Source: JALYLC01 sp963743275
GTDB lineage: Bacteria; Actinomycetota; Thermoleophilia; Gaiellales; JALYLC01
Assembly (NCBI GenBank): GCA_963743275.1
Contig: CAVUPB010000009.1
Span: 160,559-224,558, forward strand
Direction: 5' to 3'
Length of the DNA stretch: 64,000 nt
Positions 8,333 to 15,134 of this stretch are shown here, piece by piece. Under the pieces are notes generated by a model. That model saw only the letters and a program-made list of their open reading frames with translations. It ran no database searches and was not told where the DNA came from. Each line of letters begins with the position of its first letter. Position 1 is the first letter of the stretch. The position numbers and the translations under genes are program-made.

Positions 8333-8752
8333 TCAGGCAGCGCTGGAGCGCTGCGCGACCTCGTGGGTGCGCTTCGCGGTCGCGTCGCTGCCGAGCAGGC
8401 TCCGCAGCGCGTCGGCGCCGCGGCGGGCGGCGAGCGGGTCGCGGCCGTAGAGCGGCGAGGCGATGCCGTCGGTCATGAAGGTGCGGACGGCGTCGATGGA
8501 TGCGCGTGCGACCGAGACGTCCTCGTTGCGCAGCAGCGCCGCGACAGGGCTCAGGGACGGCGCGGCGGCGAGGACGACGCTCGGGCGCGCGACGCGGTTG
8601 CGCGCCGGGACGGACGAGCGGGTCGCGTCGCGAACGGCGCCGTCGATGGCGCGGGCCCAGACCTCGCGCTCGTCCATCGTGACCTCGTTGGCCGTGCGCG
8701 CGAGCAGCTTGTGGAGCTGGCCGCGGTCTGTGATTTCCAGGTTGGCGAACAT
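8333..8752 (-). CDS. Small conserved protein, paralog of the 39.85-40.29 kb gene
   Basis: A 139-residue soluble protein of unknown function. The start ATG (MFANLEITDRGQLHKLLART) follows a GAGGTGA ribosome site. The central part reads VTMDEREVWARAIDGAVRDA and then FMTDGIASPLYGRDPLAARR, and the protein ends in QRSSAA. The gene at 39853-40285 matches it along its whole length, including the VARP-VVLAAAP stretch and the end. Both genes also share a downstream hairpin. An operator-like array similar to the KdpE-type sites (ATGAAG 8780 and CACAAG 8812) may lie upstream but is weak. No known domain was recognised. Confidence 0.75.
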   Translation of the reverse strand: MFANLEITDRGQLHKLLARTANEVTMDEREVWARAIDGAVRDATRSSVPARNRVARPSVVLAAAPSLSPVAALLRNEDVSVARASIDAVRTFMTDGIASPLYGRDPLAARRGADALRSLLGSDATAKRTHEVAQRSSAA

Positions 8753-8946
8753 TTCGATTTCACCTCGGGGGAACGTGCGATGAAGATGACCTCCCGTAGT
8801 GTCATGTTCCCCACAAGAAAATGTTGTTCTTGAGGAGCAACGCTCCTGGAATCGCGGCAAGTCCCACGCCCGCTGGAGTGCTACTCCTGCGCGTCAGGCC
8901 GAGAGGAGGCGGCTGGGCGAGGCGCCCTGGCCGTGTGCCAGGGCGG

Positions 8947-8952
8947 CATGAT
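8947..8952 (+). promoter_or_regulatory. -10 box CATGAT of a leaderless start
   Basis: CATGAT is followed by 6 bases and then GTG 8959. No ribosome site is present. The same hexamer and spacing occur before the HNH gene at 63095. The 206-bp divergent region also contains a short AGGAGC-AAC-GCTCCT hairpin at 8833-8847. Confidence 0.45.
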
Positions 8953-8958
8953 GGTCCC

Positions 8959-10368
8959 GTGAGCGTGAGCGTGGCAACGACGGGTCTGCACCGCATGACG
9001 GCTGCGGCCCGGCGCGGGGACCCGCGGCTCGGCGTGGCGGCGAGCGTTGGCGCGGTGGTGCTCGTCACCGGCGTGATCGGCGTGCTCGACGATTTCGTGC
9101 CGGTTCTGAGTCTGGGCGCGCTCTACGTCTTCGCCGTGTTGCCGATCGCGATCTTCTGGGGGCTGGCGTTCGCCGTGGGCGCGTCCGTTGCGTCCATGCT
9201 CGTGTTCAACTTCCTCTTCCTCCCGCCCGTGCACTCGCTCACGATGAGCGACTCGCGCAACTGGCTCGCGCTCGCCGTCTACGTCGTCACGTCCGCGGTC
9301 GTGAGCGAGCTGGCGGCGCGCTCGCGGCGGCGCGCGACCGAATCGGCCCTGCTCGCCGAGATCGCGCGGTCGCTGCTCGAGCGGGGGAGCGTGAACGGCG
9401 AGCTCGACCAGATCGCAGCAGGCGCGGCCGCTGCGCTCGGCGCCGGGGAGGCGCGGATCGAGCTGGGCGAGCCGTCGGAGAGGCTGCGCGCCGACAGCGA
9501 TGCAACGCCGCTGATCGCGGGGTCGCGGCGCGTCGGCACGATCACGCTGCGCGGGCCGCGCTGGCCCTACCGCAAGTCGGAGTCGCCGCTCCTGCCGGCG
9601 CTCGCGTCGCTCCTGGCTGTGGCGATCGACCAGGAGCGGCTCGCCGGCGAGGCGCTCGAGGCCGAGGCGCTGCGGCGCTCGGACGCGCTCAAGACGGCGC
9701 TGCTGCGCAGCGTGAGTCATGATCTGCGCTCGCCGCTGATGACGATCCTCACGTCCGCCTCCGCGCTCGCACGCAGCGATCTGAGCCTCGAGGAGGCGGA
9801 TCGCAGCGAGTTGCTCGCGGGCATCCTCAGCGAGGCGCAGCGGCTCGACCGCCTCGTCTCCAACCTGCTCGAGCTCTCGCGCCTGCAGGCCGGCGCGGCC
9901 ACTCCCGAGCCCCAGGTCTGGGCCGCCGACAGCCTCGTCGTCCACGCCCTCAGCAGCCTCGGGCCGAGCGCCGATCGTGTCGACGTGACGCTCTCGGACA
10001 AGCCTCTGGTCGTGCGCGTCGACGCCCTCCAGATCGAGCGCGTGCTCGCCAACCTGATCGAGAACGCGGTCAAGTACTCACCCGACCACGCCGCGCGCGT
10101 GCTCGTCAGCTCGACGGGGCGCGAGGCGCTCGTGCGCGTGGTCGACCACGGGCCGGGCCTGGCGGCCGACGAGATCGAGCGCGTGTTCGAGCCGTTCCAG
10201 CGCGGGGCTTCCGGCGACGACGAGCGCGGCGCGGGCCTTGGCCTGGCGATCGCCCGCGGCTTCGCGGAGGCCAACGGCGGCCGCGTCTGGGCCGAGTCGC
10301 GCGCGGGCCAGGGTGCCACCTTCGTGCTCGCCCTGCCGATCGCCCAGGTCGCGGAGGAGGAGGAATGA
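8959..10368 (+). CDS. Histidine kinase with KdpD-type DUF4118 membrane domain
   Basis: A 469-residue sensor kinase. Four closely spaced membrane helices at residues 20-120, including FNFLFLPPVHSLTM, form the DUF4118 domain known from KdpD. A GAF-like region follows. The dimerisation domain carries the phospho-acceptor histidine H254 in SVSHDLRSPL, and the ATPase domain shows NLIENAVKYS (N box), VVDHGPGL (G1) and GAGLGLAIARG (G2). The KdpD N-terminal sensor and USP domains are absent. Its stop overlaps the ATG of the response regulator. The start at GTG 8959 is chosen from the CATGAT box 6 bases upstream. It is one of two such kinases in this potassium island. Confidence 0.92.
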   Translation: MSVSVATTGLHRMTAAARRGDPRLGVAASVGAVVLVTGVIGVLDDFVPVLSLGALYVFAVLPIAIFWGLAFAVGASVASMLVFNFLFLPPVHSLTMSDSRNWLALAVYVVTSAVVSELAARSRRRATESALLAEIARSLLERGSVNGELDQIAAGAAAALGAGEARIELGEPSERLRADSDATPLIAGSRRVGTITLRGPRWPYRKSESPLLPALASLLAVAIDQERLAGEALEAEALRRSDALKTALLRSVSHDLRSPLMTILTSASALARSDLSLEEADRSELLAGILSEAQRLDRLVSNLLELSRLQAGAATPEPQVWAADSLVVHALSSLGPSADRVDVTLSDKPLVVRVDALQIERVLANLIENAVKYSPDHAARVLVSSTGREALVRVVDHGPGLAADEIERVFEPFQRGASGDDERGAGLGLAIARGFAEANGGRVWAESRAGQGATFVLALPIAQVAEEEE

Positions 10369-11075
10369 CGGGGGCACGCATCCTCGTCGTCGACGACGAG
10401 CGCCAGATCCTGCGGGCGCTGTCGACGAGCCTGCGCGCGGCGGGCTATACCGTCGACACGGCCGACACGGCCGCGGGCGCGCTCGCCGCTGCGGCGATGC
10501 GGCCGCCGGACGCGGTCATTCTCGACCTCGTGCTGCCGGACGGCACGGGCACGGAGGTCTGCCGCGAGCTGCGCACGTGGTCGAGCGCACCCGTGATCGT
10601 CCTCTCCGCGGTCGGGGACGAGCACGAGAAAATCGCCGCGCTCGACGCCGGAGCGGACGACTACGTGACGAAGCCGGTCGGCCTCGACGAGCTGCTCGCG
10701 CGCCTGCGCGCGACGCTGCGGCGCGCCGGGCCCTCGCTCGAGCCGGTGATCACCATCGGCGGACTCGTCGTCGATCTCGAGAAGCGCCTCGTCACCGTCG
10801 AGGGGCGGGAGGCAAACCTGACGCCACACCAGTTCGACATCCTGCGCGTCCTTGCTCGCGATCCCGGCAAGCTCGTGACGCATCGCGCGCTGCTGCGCGA
10901 GGTCTGGGGGCCGGGCTATGGCACTGAGTCGAACCTGCTGCACGTCCATGTGTCGCAGTTGCGTCGCCGAATCGAGCCCGATCCGGCACGCCCGCGCTAT
11001 CTGATCACCGCGCCCGGCGCGGGCTATCGCCTCGTCGACCCGACGCGGCCGGAGGCGAACCCGGCCCGCGCCTGA
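10365..11075 (+). CDS. OmpR/KdpE-family response regulator, partner of the 8.96-kb kinase
   Basis: A 236-residue two-domain regulator. The receiver has the acidic pair VVDDE (D10, D11), the phosphorylated aspartate D54 in VILDLVLPD, and the conserved lysine in VTKPVG. The C-terminal winged helix ends in SQLRRRIEPDPARPRYLIT followed by a GAGYR motif, typical of KdpE. It overlaps the kinase stop by ATGA. Its DNA target is unknown; it is one of two candidates for the repeated operator described upstream of the kdp genes. Confidence 0.93.
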   Translation: MTGARILVVDDERQILRALSTSLRAAGYTVDTADTAAGALAAAAMRPPDAVILDLVLPDGTGTEVCRELRTWSSAPVIVLSAVGDEHEKIAALDAGADDYVTKPVGLDELLARLRATLRRAGPSLEPVITIGGLVVDLEKRLVTVEGREANLTPHQFDILRVLARDPGKLVTHRALLREVWGPGYGTESNLLHVHVSQLRRRIEPDPARPRYLITAPGAGYRLVDPTRPEANPARA

Positions 11076-11080
11076 GGCGC

Positions 11081-12430
11081 TCACGCCGATGGCGCAGTCT
11101 CGGTCGCACCCGCGTACGCGGCGGCAAGCGCGTCGTATCTGCGCCGGACGTCGGCGCGATCGACCTCCTCCGGCACCGTGGCATCGCATGCGCGCAGGAT
11201 CATGTCGGCCTGCAGCATCAGGACGGGACGGCGATCGGCGTCCGTCGTCGCCTCCATGATCTTGGCCATCGCACTGAGCTGCCGGATCATGATCGCGGGC
11301 ATGCCGCCGCTGGCTTGACGGATCTTCTCGAACGCCCGCTGCACGAGACGGTCGTAACTGGCCTCTGCGGTGATGACGCGCACGAATCCAGCCTGATCGC
11401 GCAGAACCCTCGGCGGATCCCACCGAGTCGCGATCTTGCAGAGGCTGTCGCCCAGCCAGTCCACGCACGTGACTGCCGTGAACGTGTCGTTGACGGCTGG
11501 AGACAGCGCGCGGATGGCGATCTCGACGAGCTGGTCGATGGCGAACGACAGGTCCTGGTTGAGCGTGCGGTGCGGGCCGGTGAAATGCATGCGCTCGAAC
11601 CCGCGCGCCACGGCAGGCGCTGCCTCGGCGGGCCAGACCACCGCGAGCGGCGAGCCCTGGGTCATGAAATGGCCAGGGCGATGCACGAGTCTCACCACCG
11701 CCTGGTTGCGCGCCGCGATGGCCGTCAACGTGTCGTAGCGAACGAATTGCAGGTAGCCGCTGGTCGGCGCCATCACCTTCGAGCCGAACTCCTCGAGGCG
11801 GTGGCCGACCTCCATCAGCGACGGGCCGTTCTCGAGCGCTTCGCCTTCAGGGGCCTTTTCGGCGTCGATCGCGCGCGAGAGGTCGTGGGCGATACCCGCG
11901 ATCACTTGCGGGAGTTGGATCGACAACGTGATTCGGTGGATGAAGTAGATCAGCACGCCGAGATCCACGACGACGAGCGTCAGCGCCACGGTGATCGAGA
12001 GGTGCGGCACGAAGTCGCCGTGGGAACCGGGCGAGATCGAGACGAGGGCGAGGATTGCGTAAACGAACGTCGCGACGAACGTGCCGAGCGTCAGTTGCGT
12101 GGCGCGGTCGCGAATGAAGTTGCGGAGCATGCGCGGCCCGAACTGGGTCGACGCGAGCGTCAGCGTCACGATCATGATCGAGAAGACCACGCCGACGACG
12201 GTGATGACCGCGGCCGCGAGCGCCGTCAGAATCTGCCGCGCCGCGTCGGCAGTGCCGCTGATCGTCCAGGATGGCAGCGTCAGGTCGCCGCGATAGGCGG
12301 CGCGATCGATCGCATAGGTCACGGCGAAGAGGGCCACCGCGAGGGCCACCTCGAGACCTGGCACCAACCAGAGGTTCGTGCGCAGAGCCTCGCGGCGCCC
12401 CTCGGGAACGAGCGGCGGGCGGCGAGTCAT
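11081..12430 (-). CDS. DUF2254 membrane protein
   Basis: A 449-residue integral membrane protein of family DUF2254. The N-terminal third holds about four helices (for example LEVALAVALFAVTYAI and ITVVGVVFSIMIVTLTLAS), with the family motif STQFGPRMLRNFIRD between helices two and three. The rest is a large soluble region containing HRPGHFMTQGSPL and SPAVNDTFTAVTCVDWL. The function of the family is not established. It lies between a two-component system and the kdp operon, divergent from kdp. Its leader carries the candidate structured RNA that is also found before the KimA-like permease gene, tying it to potassium physiology by inference. Confidence 0.88.
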   Translation of the reverse strand: MTRRPPLVPEGRREALRTNLWLVPGLEVALAVALFAVTYAIDRAAYRGDLTLPSWTISGTADAARQILTALAAAVITVVGVVFSIMIVTLTLASTQFGPRMLRNFIRDRATQLTLGTFVATFVYAILALVSISPGSHGDFVPHLSITVALTLVVVDLGVLIYFIHRITLSIQLPQVIAGIAHDLSRAIDAEKAPEGEALENGPSLMEVGHRLEEFGSKVMAPTSGYLQFVRYDTLTAIAARNQAVVRLVHRPGHFMTQGSPLAVVWPAEAAPAVARGFERMHFTGPHRTLNQDLSFAIDQLVEIAIRALSPAVNDTFTAVTCVDWLGDSLCKIATRWDPPRVLRDQAGFVRVITAEASYDRLVQRAFEKIRQASGGMPAIMIRQLSAMAKIMEATTDADRRPVLMLQADMILRACDATVPEEVDRADVRRRYDALAAAYAGATETAPSA

Positions 12431-12457
12431 CCGGGAACGCGGTGATTGGGGTGCACA

Positions 12458-12511
12458 GGTGAGTTTCGGCAGGCCGAAGCGGCGCCGACCAGGCTTCCCG
12501 GCTCACCGGCG
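12458..12511 (-). promoter_or_regulatory. Candidate structured leader RNA (riboswitch-like), copy 1
   Basis: On the minus strand the leader of the DUF2254 gene contains GCCGGGAAGCCTGGTCGG followed by a nested stem-loop. TCGGC pairs with GCCGA and encloses GCCG-CTT-CGGC, and an outer GGTGAG pairs with CTCACC. The 18-base motif is identical in the leader of the permease gene at 26.6 kb, where the inner hairpin differs in sequence but still pairs. The element begins at the transcription start predicted from the TATCCT box. I could not match it to a riboswitch class I know. Confidence 0.5.
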
Positions 12512-12514
12512 ATC

Positions 12515-12520
12515 AGGATA
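12515..12520 (-). promoter_or_regulatory. -10 box TATCCT for the DUF2254 transcript
   Basis: TATCCT on the minus strand lies 7 bases before the GGTGAG that opens the candidate structured RNA, so transcription would begin at the RNA element. The coding start is about 78 bases further on. Confidence 0.45.
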
Positions 12521-12599
12521 GACGAGCGCTACCACCGCTCGCGCGATTCGAGGGGCGACCCTGAGGGATCTCCCCCTGGAGCTGCTCTTGCAGCAGTTT

Positions 12600-12648
12600 C
12601 TTCAGATCTTCTTAAGGCTCATCCGCCGATCCTTCAGCCACGGTTCCG
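12600..12648 (+). promoter_or_regulatory. KdpE-type four-half-site operator, kdp promoter
   Basis: Half-sites CTTCAG (12600), CTTAAG (12611), CTTCAG (12632) and a weak GTTCCG (12643) are spaced 11, 21 and 11 bp. The last ends 11 bp before the TAGCCT -10 box of the kdp operon. The same geometry occurs at four other promoters in the window. Direct repeats with an 11-bp period close to the -10 box are the known mode of OmpR-family activators. Confidence 0.65.
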
Positions 12649-12659
12649 GAGCGCGGTCG

Positions 12660-12665
12660 TAGCCT
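12660..12665 (+). promoter_or_regulatory. -10 box TAGCCT of the kdp operon, leaderless start
   Basis: TAGCCT is followed by 6 bases and then ATG 12672 of the small first gene. There is no -35 match; the position is taken by the operator array. Confidence 0.6.
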
Positions 12666-12671
12666 GGTTGC

Positions 12672-12755
12672 ATGGCTGACATCGAAGCTCTCGCAATCGC
12701 GCTCGCCTGCTTCGCCTTCGCGTTCGCGCTCCTGTTCGCACTGGAGCGTGTGTGA
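12672..12755 (+). CDS. 27-residue membrane peptide leading the kdp operon
   Basis: A tiny gene encoding MADIEALAIALACFAFAFAL followed by LFALERV, a single hydrophobic helix with an acidic N-terminus and a short C-terminal charge. It sits 6 bases after a TAGCCT box, so it is the first gene of a leaderless transcript. Its stop overlaps the ATG of kdpF (TGATG). The size and topology resemble KdpF, so it may be a second KdpF-like stabilising peptide or a leader peptide. It is too short for homology searching by eye and I do not know a named family for it. Confidence 0.6.
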   Translation: MADIEALAIALACFAFAFALLFALERV

Positions 12756-12844
12756 TGGCCGCAGGCGACATCTTCGGGCTGATCGTCGCGCTCGGGATAT
12801 TCATCTACCTCGTGTACGCGCTCCTTCGCGGGGAGCGGTTCTAG
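12755..12844 (+). CDS. kdpF: KdpF-like small subunit of the potassium-transporting ATPase
   Basis: A 29-residue single-helix peptide, MAAGDIFGLIVALGIFIYLV followed by YALLRGERF. This matches the KdpF pattern: a short hydrophilic start, one membrane helix, and a short basic end containing a glutamate. KdpF lies at the KdpA interface and stabilises the complex. The ATG overlaps the stop of the preceding small gene, and kdpA starts immediately after its stop, so all are cotranscribed. Confidence 0.82.
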   Translation: MAAGDIFGLIVALGIFIYLVYALLRGERF

Positions 12845-14551
12845 ATGAGCGCCCAGGGCATCGCACAGATCGTCTTCTACGCCGTCGTCCTGACGGTGCT
12901 CGGCTACCCGCTCGGGATCTACATGTCCCGGATCTACGAGGCGGACACCGCCCCGGGTGGCCGCTTCCTCCGTGCGATCGAGCACCGCTTCCTGCGCTCC
13001 GTCGGCGTGCACGACCAGGAAAGCTCCGAGCAGACCTGGCAGGGCTACGCGAAGACGGTGATGATCTTCTCGGTCGTCTTCTTCGTCGCGCTCTACACGC
13101 TGCTGCGGATCCAGGGCCATCTGTTCCTGAACCCGGACAAGATGAAGGGCGTCCCGTCGCCGCTCGCGCTGAACACGGCCGCGAGCTTCATCACGAACAC
13201 CAACTGGCAGTTCTACGGCGGCGAGGCGACGATGTCGTACCTCTCGCAGATGGCCGGCCTGGCGGTGCAGAACTTCGTCTCGGCCGGCGTCGGCATGGCC
13301 GTGCTCGCGGCCGTCATCCGCGGATTCTCCCGTCGCAACTCGGGCAGCATCGGCAACTTCTGGCGCGACCTCTACCGCTCGCTCGTCTACATCCTGCTGC
13401 CGCTGGCGTTCGTGCTGGCGCTCGTGCTCGTCTCGCAGGGTGTCGTGCAGACGTTCGACGGACACACGACGGCCACGACGCTCGAAGGGGCACATCAGAC
13501 GATCACACGCGGCCCGGCTGCGTCGCAGATCGCGATCAAGCAACTCGGGACGAACGGCGGCGGGTTCTTCGACTCGAACTCGGCCGTGCCGTTCGAGAAC
13601 CCGAATGGCCTCACGAACTTCCTCGAGATGCTGGCCATCCTGCTCATCCCCGTCGCGCAGGTCTTCATGTTCGGGCGCATGGTCAAGGCGATGCGCCAGG
13701 CGGTCGCGATCTTCGCGGCCATGTTCGTGCTGATGGTCGCGGGCATCGGCATCTCGGTGCCGGCCGAGCAGCACGGCTCCGCGGTGCTACGGAGCTCGGG
13801 CGTCAACCTCGGCCAGACACAGCAGAGCGGCGGCAACATGCAGGACAAGGAGGTGCGCTTCGGCATCGCCAACAGCTCCCTCTGGTCGGTCGTGACGACC
13901 AACGCCTCCAACGGCTCCGTCAACTCGGGCCACGATGCCTATACGCCGGTCGGCGGTGCCGTGCCGCTCGTGAACATCTTCTTCGGCGAGGTGATCTGGG
14001 GCGGCGTGGGCTCAGGCCTCTACGGCATGTTCTTCTACGTCATCATCGCGGTCTTCGTGGCCGGTTTGATGGTGGGCCGCACGCCCGAGTACCTGGGCAA
14101 GAAGATCGAGGCGCGCGAGATCAAGTACGCCGCGATCGGGGCGCTGACGGTGCCCACGGTGGCGCTTGCGCTGACGGCGATCAGCATCGTCACGCATGGC
14201 GGTCTCGTGTCGCTCTACAACACAGGCGCGCACGGCTTCACGGAGGCGCTGTACGCCTACACGTCGCAGTCGAACAACAATGGCAGCGCCTTCGCGGGCT
14301 ATGGCGGCAAGACGTTCTCCGAGCAGCTCGGCAGCATCGGGTTGTTCCTCGGTCGCTTCGCGCCGCTCCTGGCCGCGCTCGCGGTCGGAGGCTCGCTCGC
14401 CGCCAAGAAGACCGTCCCGGCATCGGCCGGCACATTCCGCACGGACGGCGGGACGTTCACCGTCCTGCTCATCGCCGTGATCATCCTCACCGCCGGACTG
14501 ATGATCCTCCCGGCTCTCACGCTCGGGCCGATCGTGGAGGCACTGCAGTGA
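12845..14551 (+). CDS. kdpA: Potassium-transporting ATPase, KdpA channel subunit
   Basis: A 568-residue channel-like subunit of the high-affinity Kdp potassium pump. Selectivity-filter regions are visible, including TNGGGFFDSNSAVPFENPN near residue 235 and GYGGKTFSEQLG near residue 487. The N-terminus YAVVLTVLGYPLGIYMSRIY is typical. Length and membrane segments match intact KdpA. It starts directly after the kdpF stop and overlaps the kdpC start by GTGA. KdpA binds K+ and passes it to KdpB. Confidence 0.97.
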   Translation: MSAQGIAQIVFYAVVLTVLGYPLGIYMSRIYEADTAPGGRFLRAIEHRFLRSVGVHDQESSEQTWQGYAKTVMIFSVVFFVALYTLLRIQGHLFLNPDKMKGVPSPLALNTAASFITNTNWQFYGGEATMSYLSQMAGLAVQNFVSAGVGMAVLAAVIRGFSRRNSGSIGNFWRDLYRSLVYILLPLAFVLALVLVSQGVVQTFDGHTTATTLEGAHQTITRGPAASQIAIKQLGTNGGGFFDSNSAVPFENPNGLTNFLEMLAILLIPVAQVFMFGRMVKAMRQAVAIFAAMFVLMVAGIGISVPAEQHGSAVLRSSGVNLGQTQQSGGNMQDKEVRFGIANSSLWSVVTTNASNGSVNSGHDAYTPVGGAVPLVNIFFGEVIWGGVGSGLYGMFFYVIIAVFVAGLMVGRTPEYLGKKIEAREIKYAAIGALTVPTVALALTAISIVTHGGLVSLYNTGAHGFTEALYAYTSQSNNNGSAFAGYGGKTFSEQLGSIGLFLGRFAPLLAALAVGGSLAAKKTVPASAGTFRTDGGTFTVLLIAVIILTAGLMILPALTLGPIVEALQ

Positions 14552-15132
14552 TCCGCACAACGGTTCGTTCCCTCATCGTCGTGGTCGTCACGACGCTCTT
14601 CTTCGGCGGCGTCTATCCGCTCGTCGTCACGGGCATCGCCAAGGTCGCGTTCTCACACGAGGCCAACGGCAGCTTGGTCAAGAAGGACGGCAAGATCGTC
14701 GGCTCCGAGCTCGACGGCCAGGCCTTCGCCAAGGCGCAGTACTTCCACTCGCGCCCCTCGGCGACGAGCCCGGCCTACAACCCGGAGTACTCGACGTTCG
14801 CCAACCTCGGGCCGACCAGCTCTGCGCTGACCGATCAGGTCAAGAAGGAGCTCGCCGGCGTCCTCAAGACCGAGGGCCCGTACAACCCCGGCCTCAAGGC
14901 CAGTGACATTCCGGTGGACGCCGTGACGACCTCGGGCTCGGGGCTCGACCCCCACATCTCCCCGGCCAACGCGCAGCTCCAGGCGCACCGTGTCGCCGCA
15001 GTTCGGCACCTGTCCCTGGCGCGCGTCATGCAGCTCGTCAGGTCCCACACGGACGGGCGCAGCTTCAGCTTCCTCGGCGAGCCCGGCGTCAACGTGCTCG
15101 CTCTCAACCTCGCCCTCGACAAGGAGCACTAG
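14548..15132 (+). CDS. kdpC: Potassium-transporting ATPase, KdpC subunit
   Basis: A 194-residue KdpC with a single N-terminal membrane helix (SLIVVVVTTLFFGGVYPLVV) and a periplasmic-side domain. It contains YFHSRPSATSPAYN and SGSGLDPHISPANAQLQ, both hallmark motifs. The GTG start overlaps the kdpA stop. The placement is notable: KdpC is encoded between kdpA and kdpB, whereas the textbook order is kdpFABC. The protein looks complete and its motifs are intact. Confidence 0.96.
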   Translation: MIRTTVRSLIVVVVTTLFFGGVYPLVVTGIAKVAFSHEANGSLVKKDGKIVGSELDGQAFAKAQYFHSRPSATSPAYNPEYSTFANLGPTSSALTDQVKKELAGVLKTEGPYNPGLKASDIPVDAVTTSGSGLDPHISPANAQLQAHRVAAVRHLSLARVMQLVRSHTDGRSFSFLGEPGVNVLALNLALDKEH

Positions 15133-15134
15133 GC

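Noticed and set aside
8780..8817. A sixth full copy of the four-half-site operator before the 8.3-kb gene
   Set aside because: Only two of four half-sites keep the CTT core and no -10 box lies at the expected distance, so it is mentioned only as weak.
12458..12511. Identity of the shared leader motif as a ydaO-type c-di-AMP or a cobalamin riboswitch
   Set aside because: The conserved core bases of those classes are not present; only short stretches such as GGGAAGCC look similar. It is kept as an unclassified candidate.
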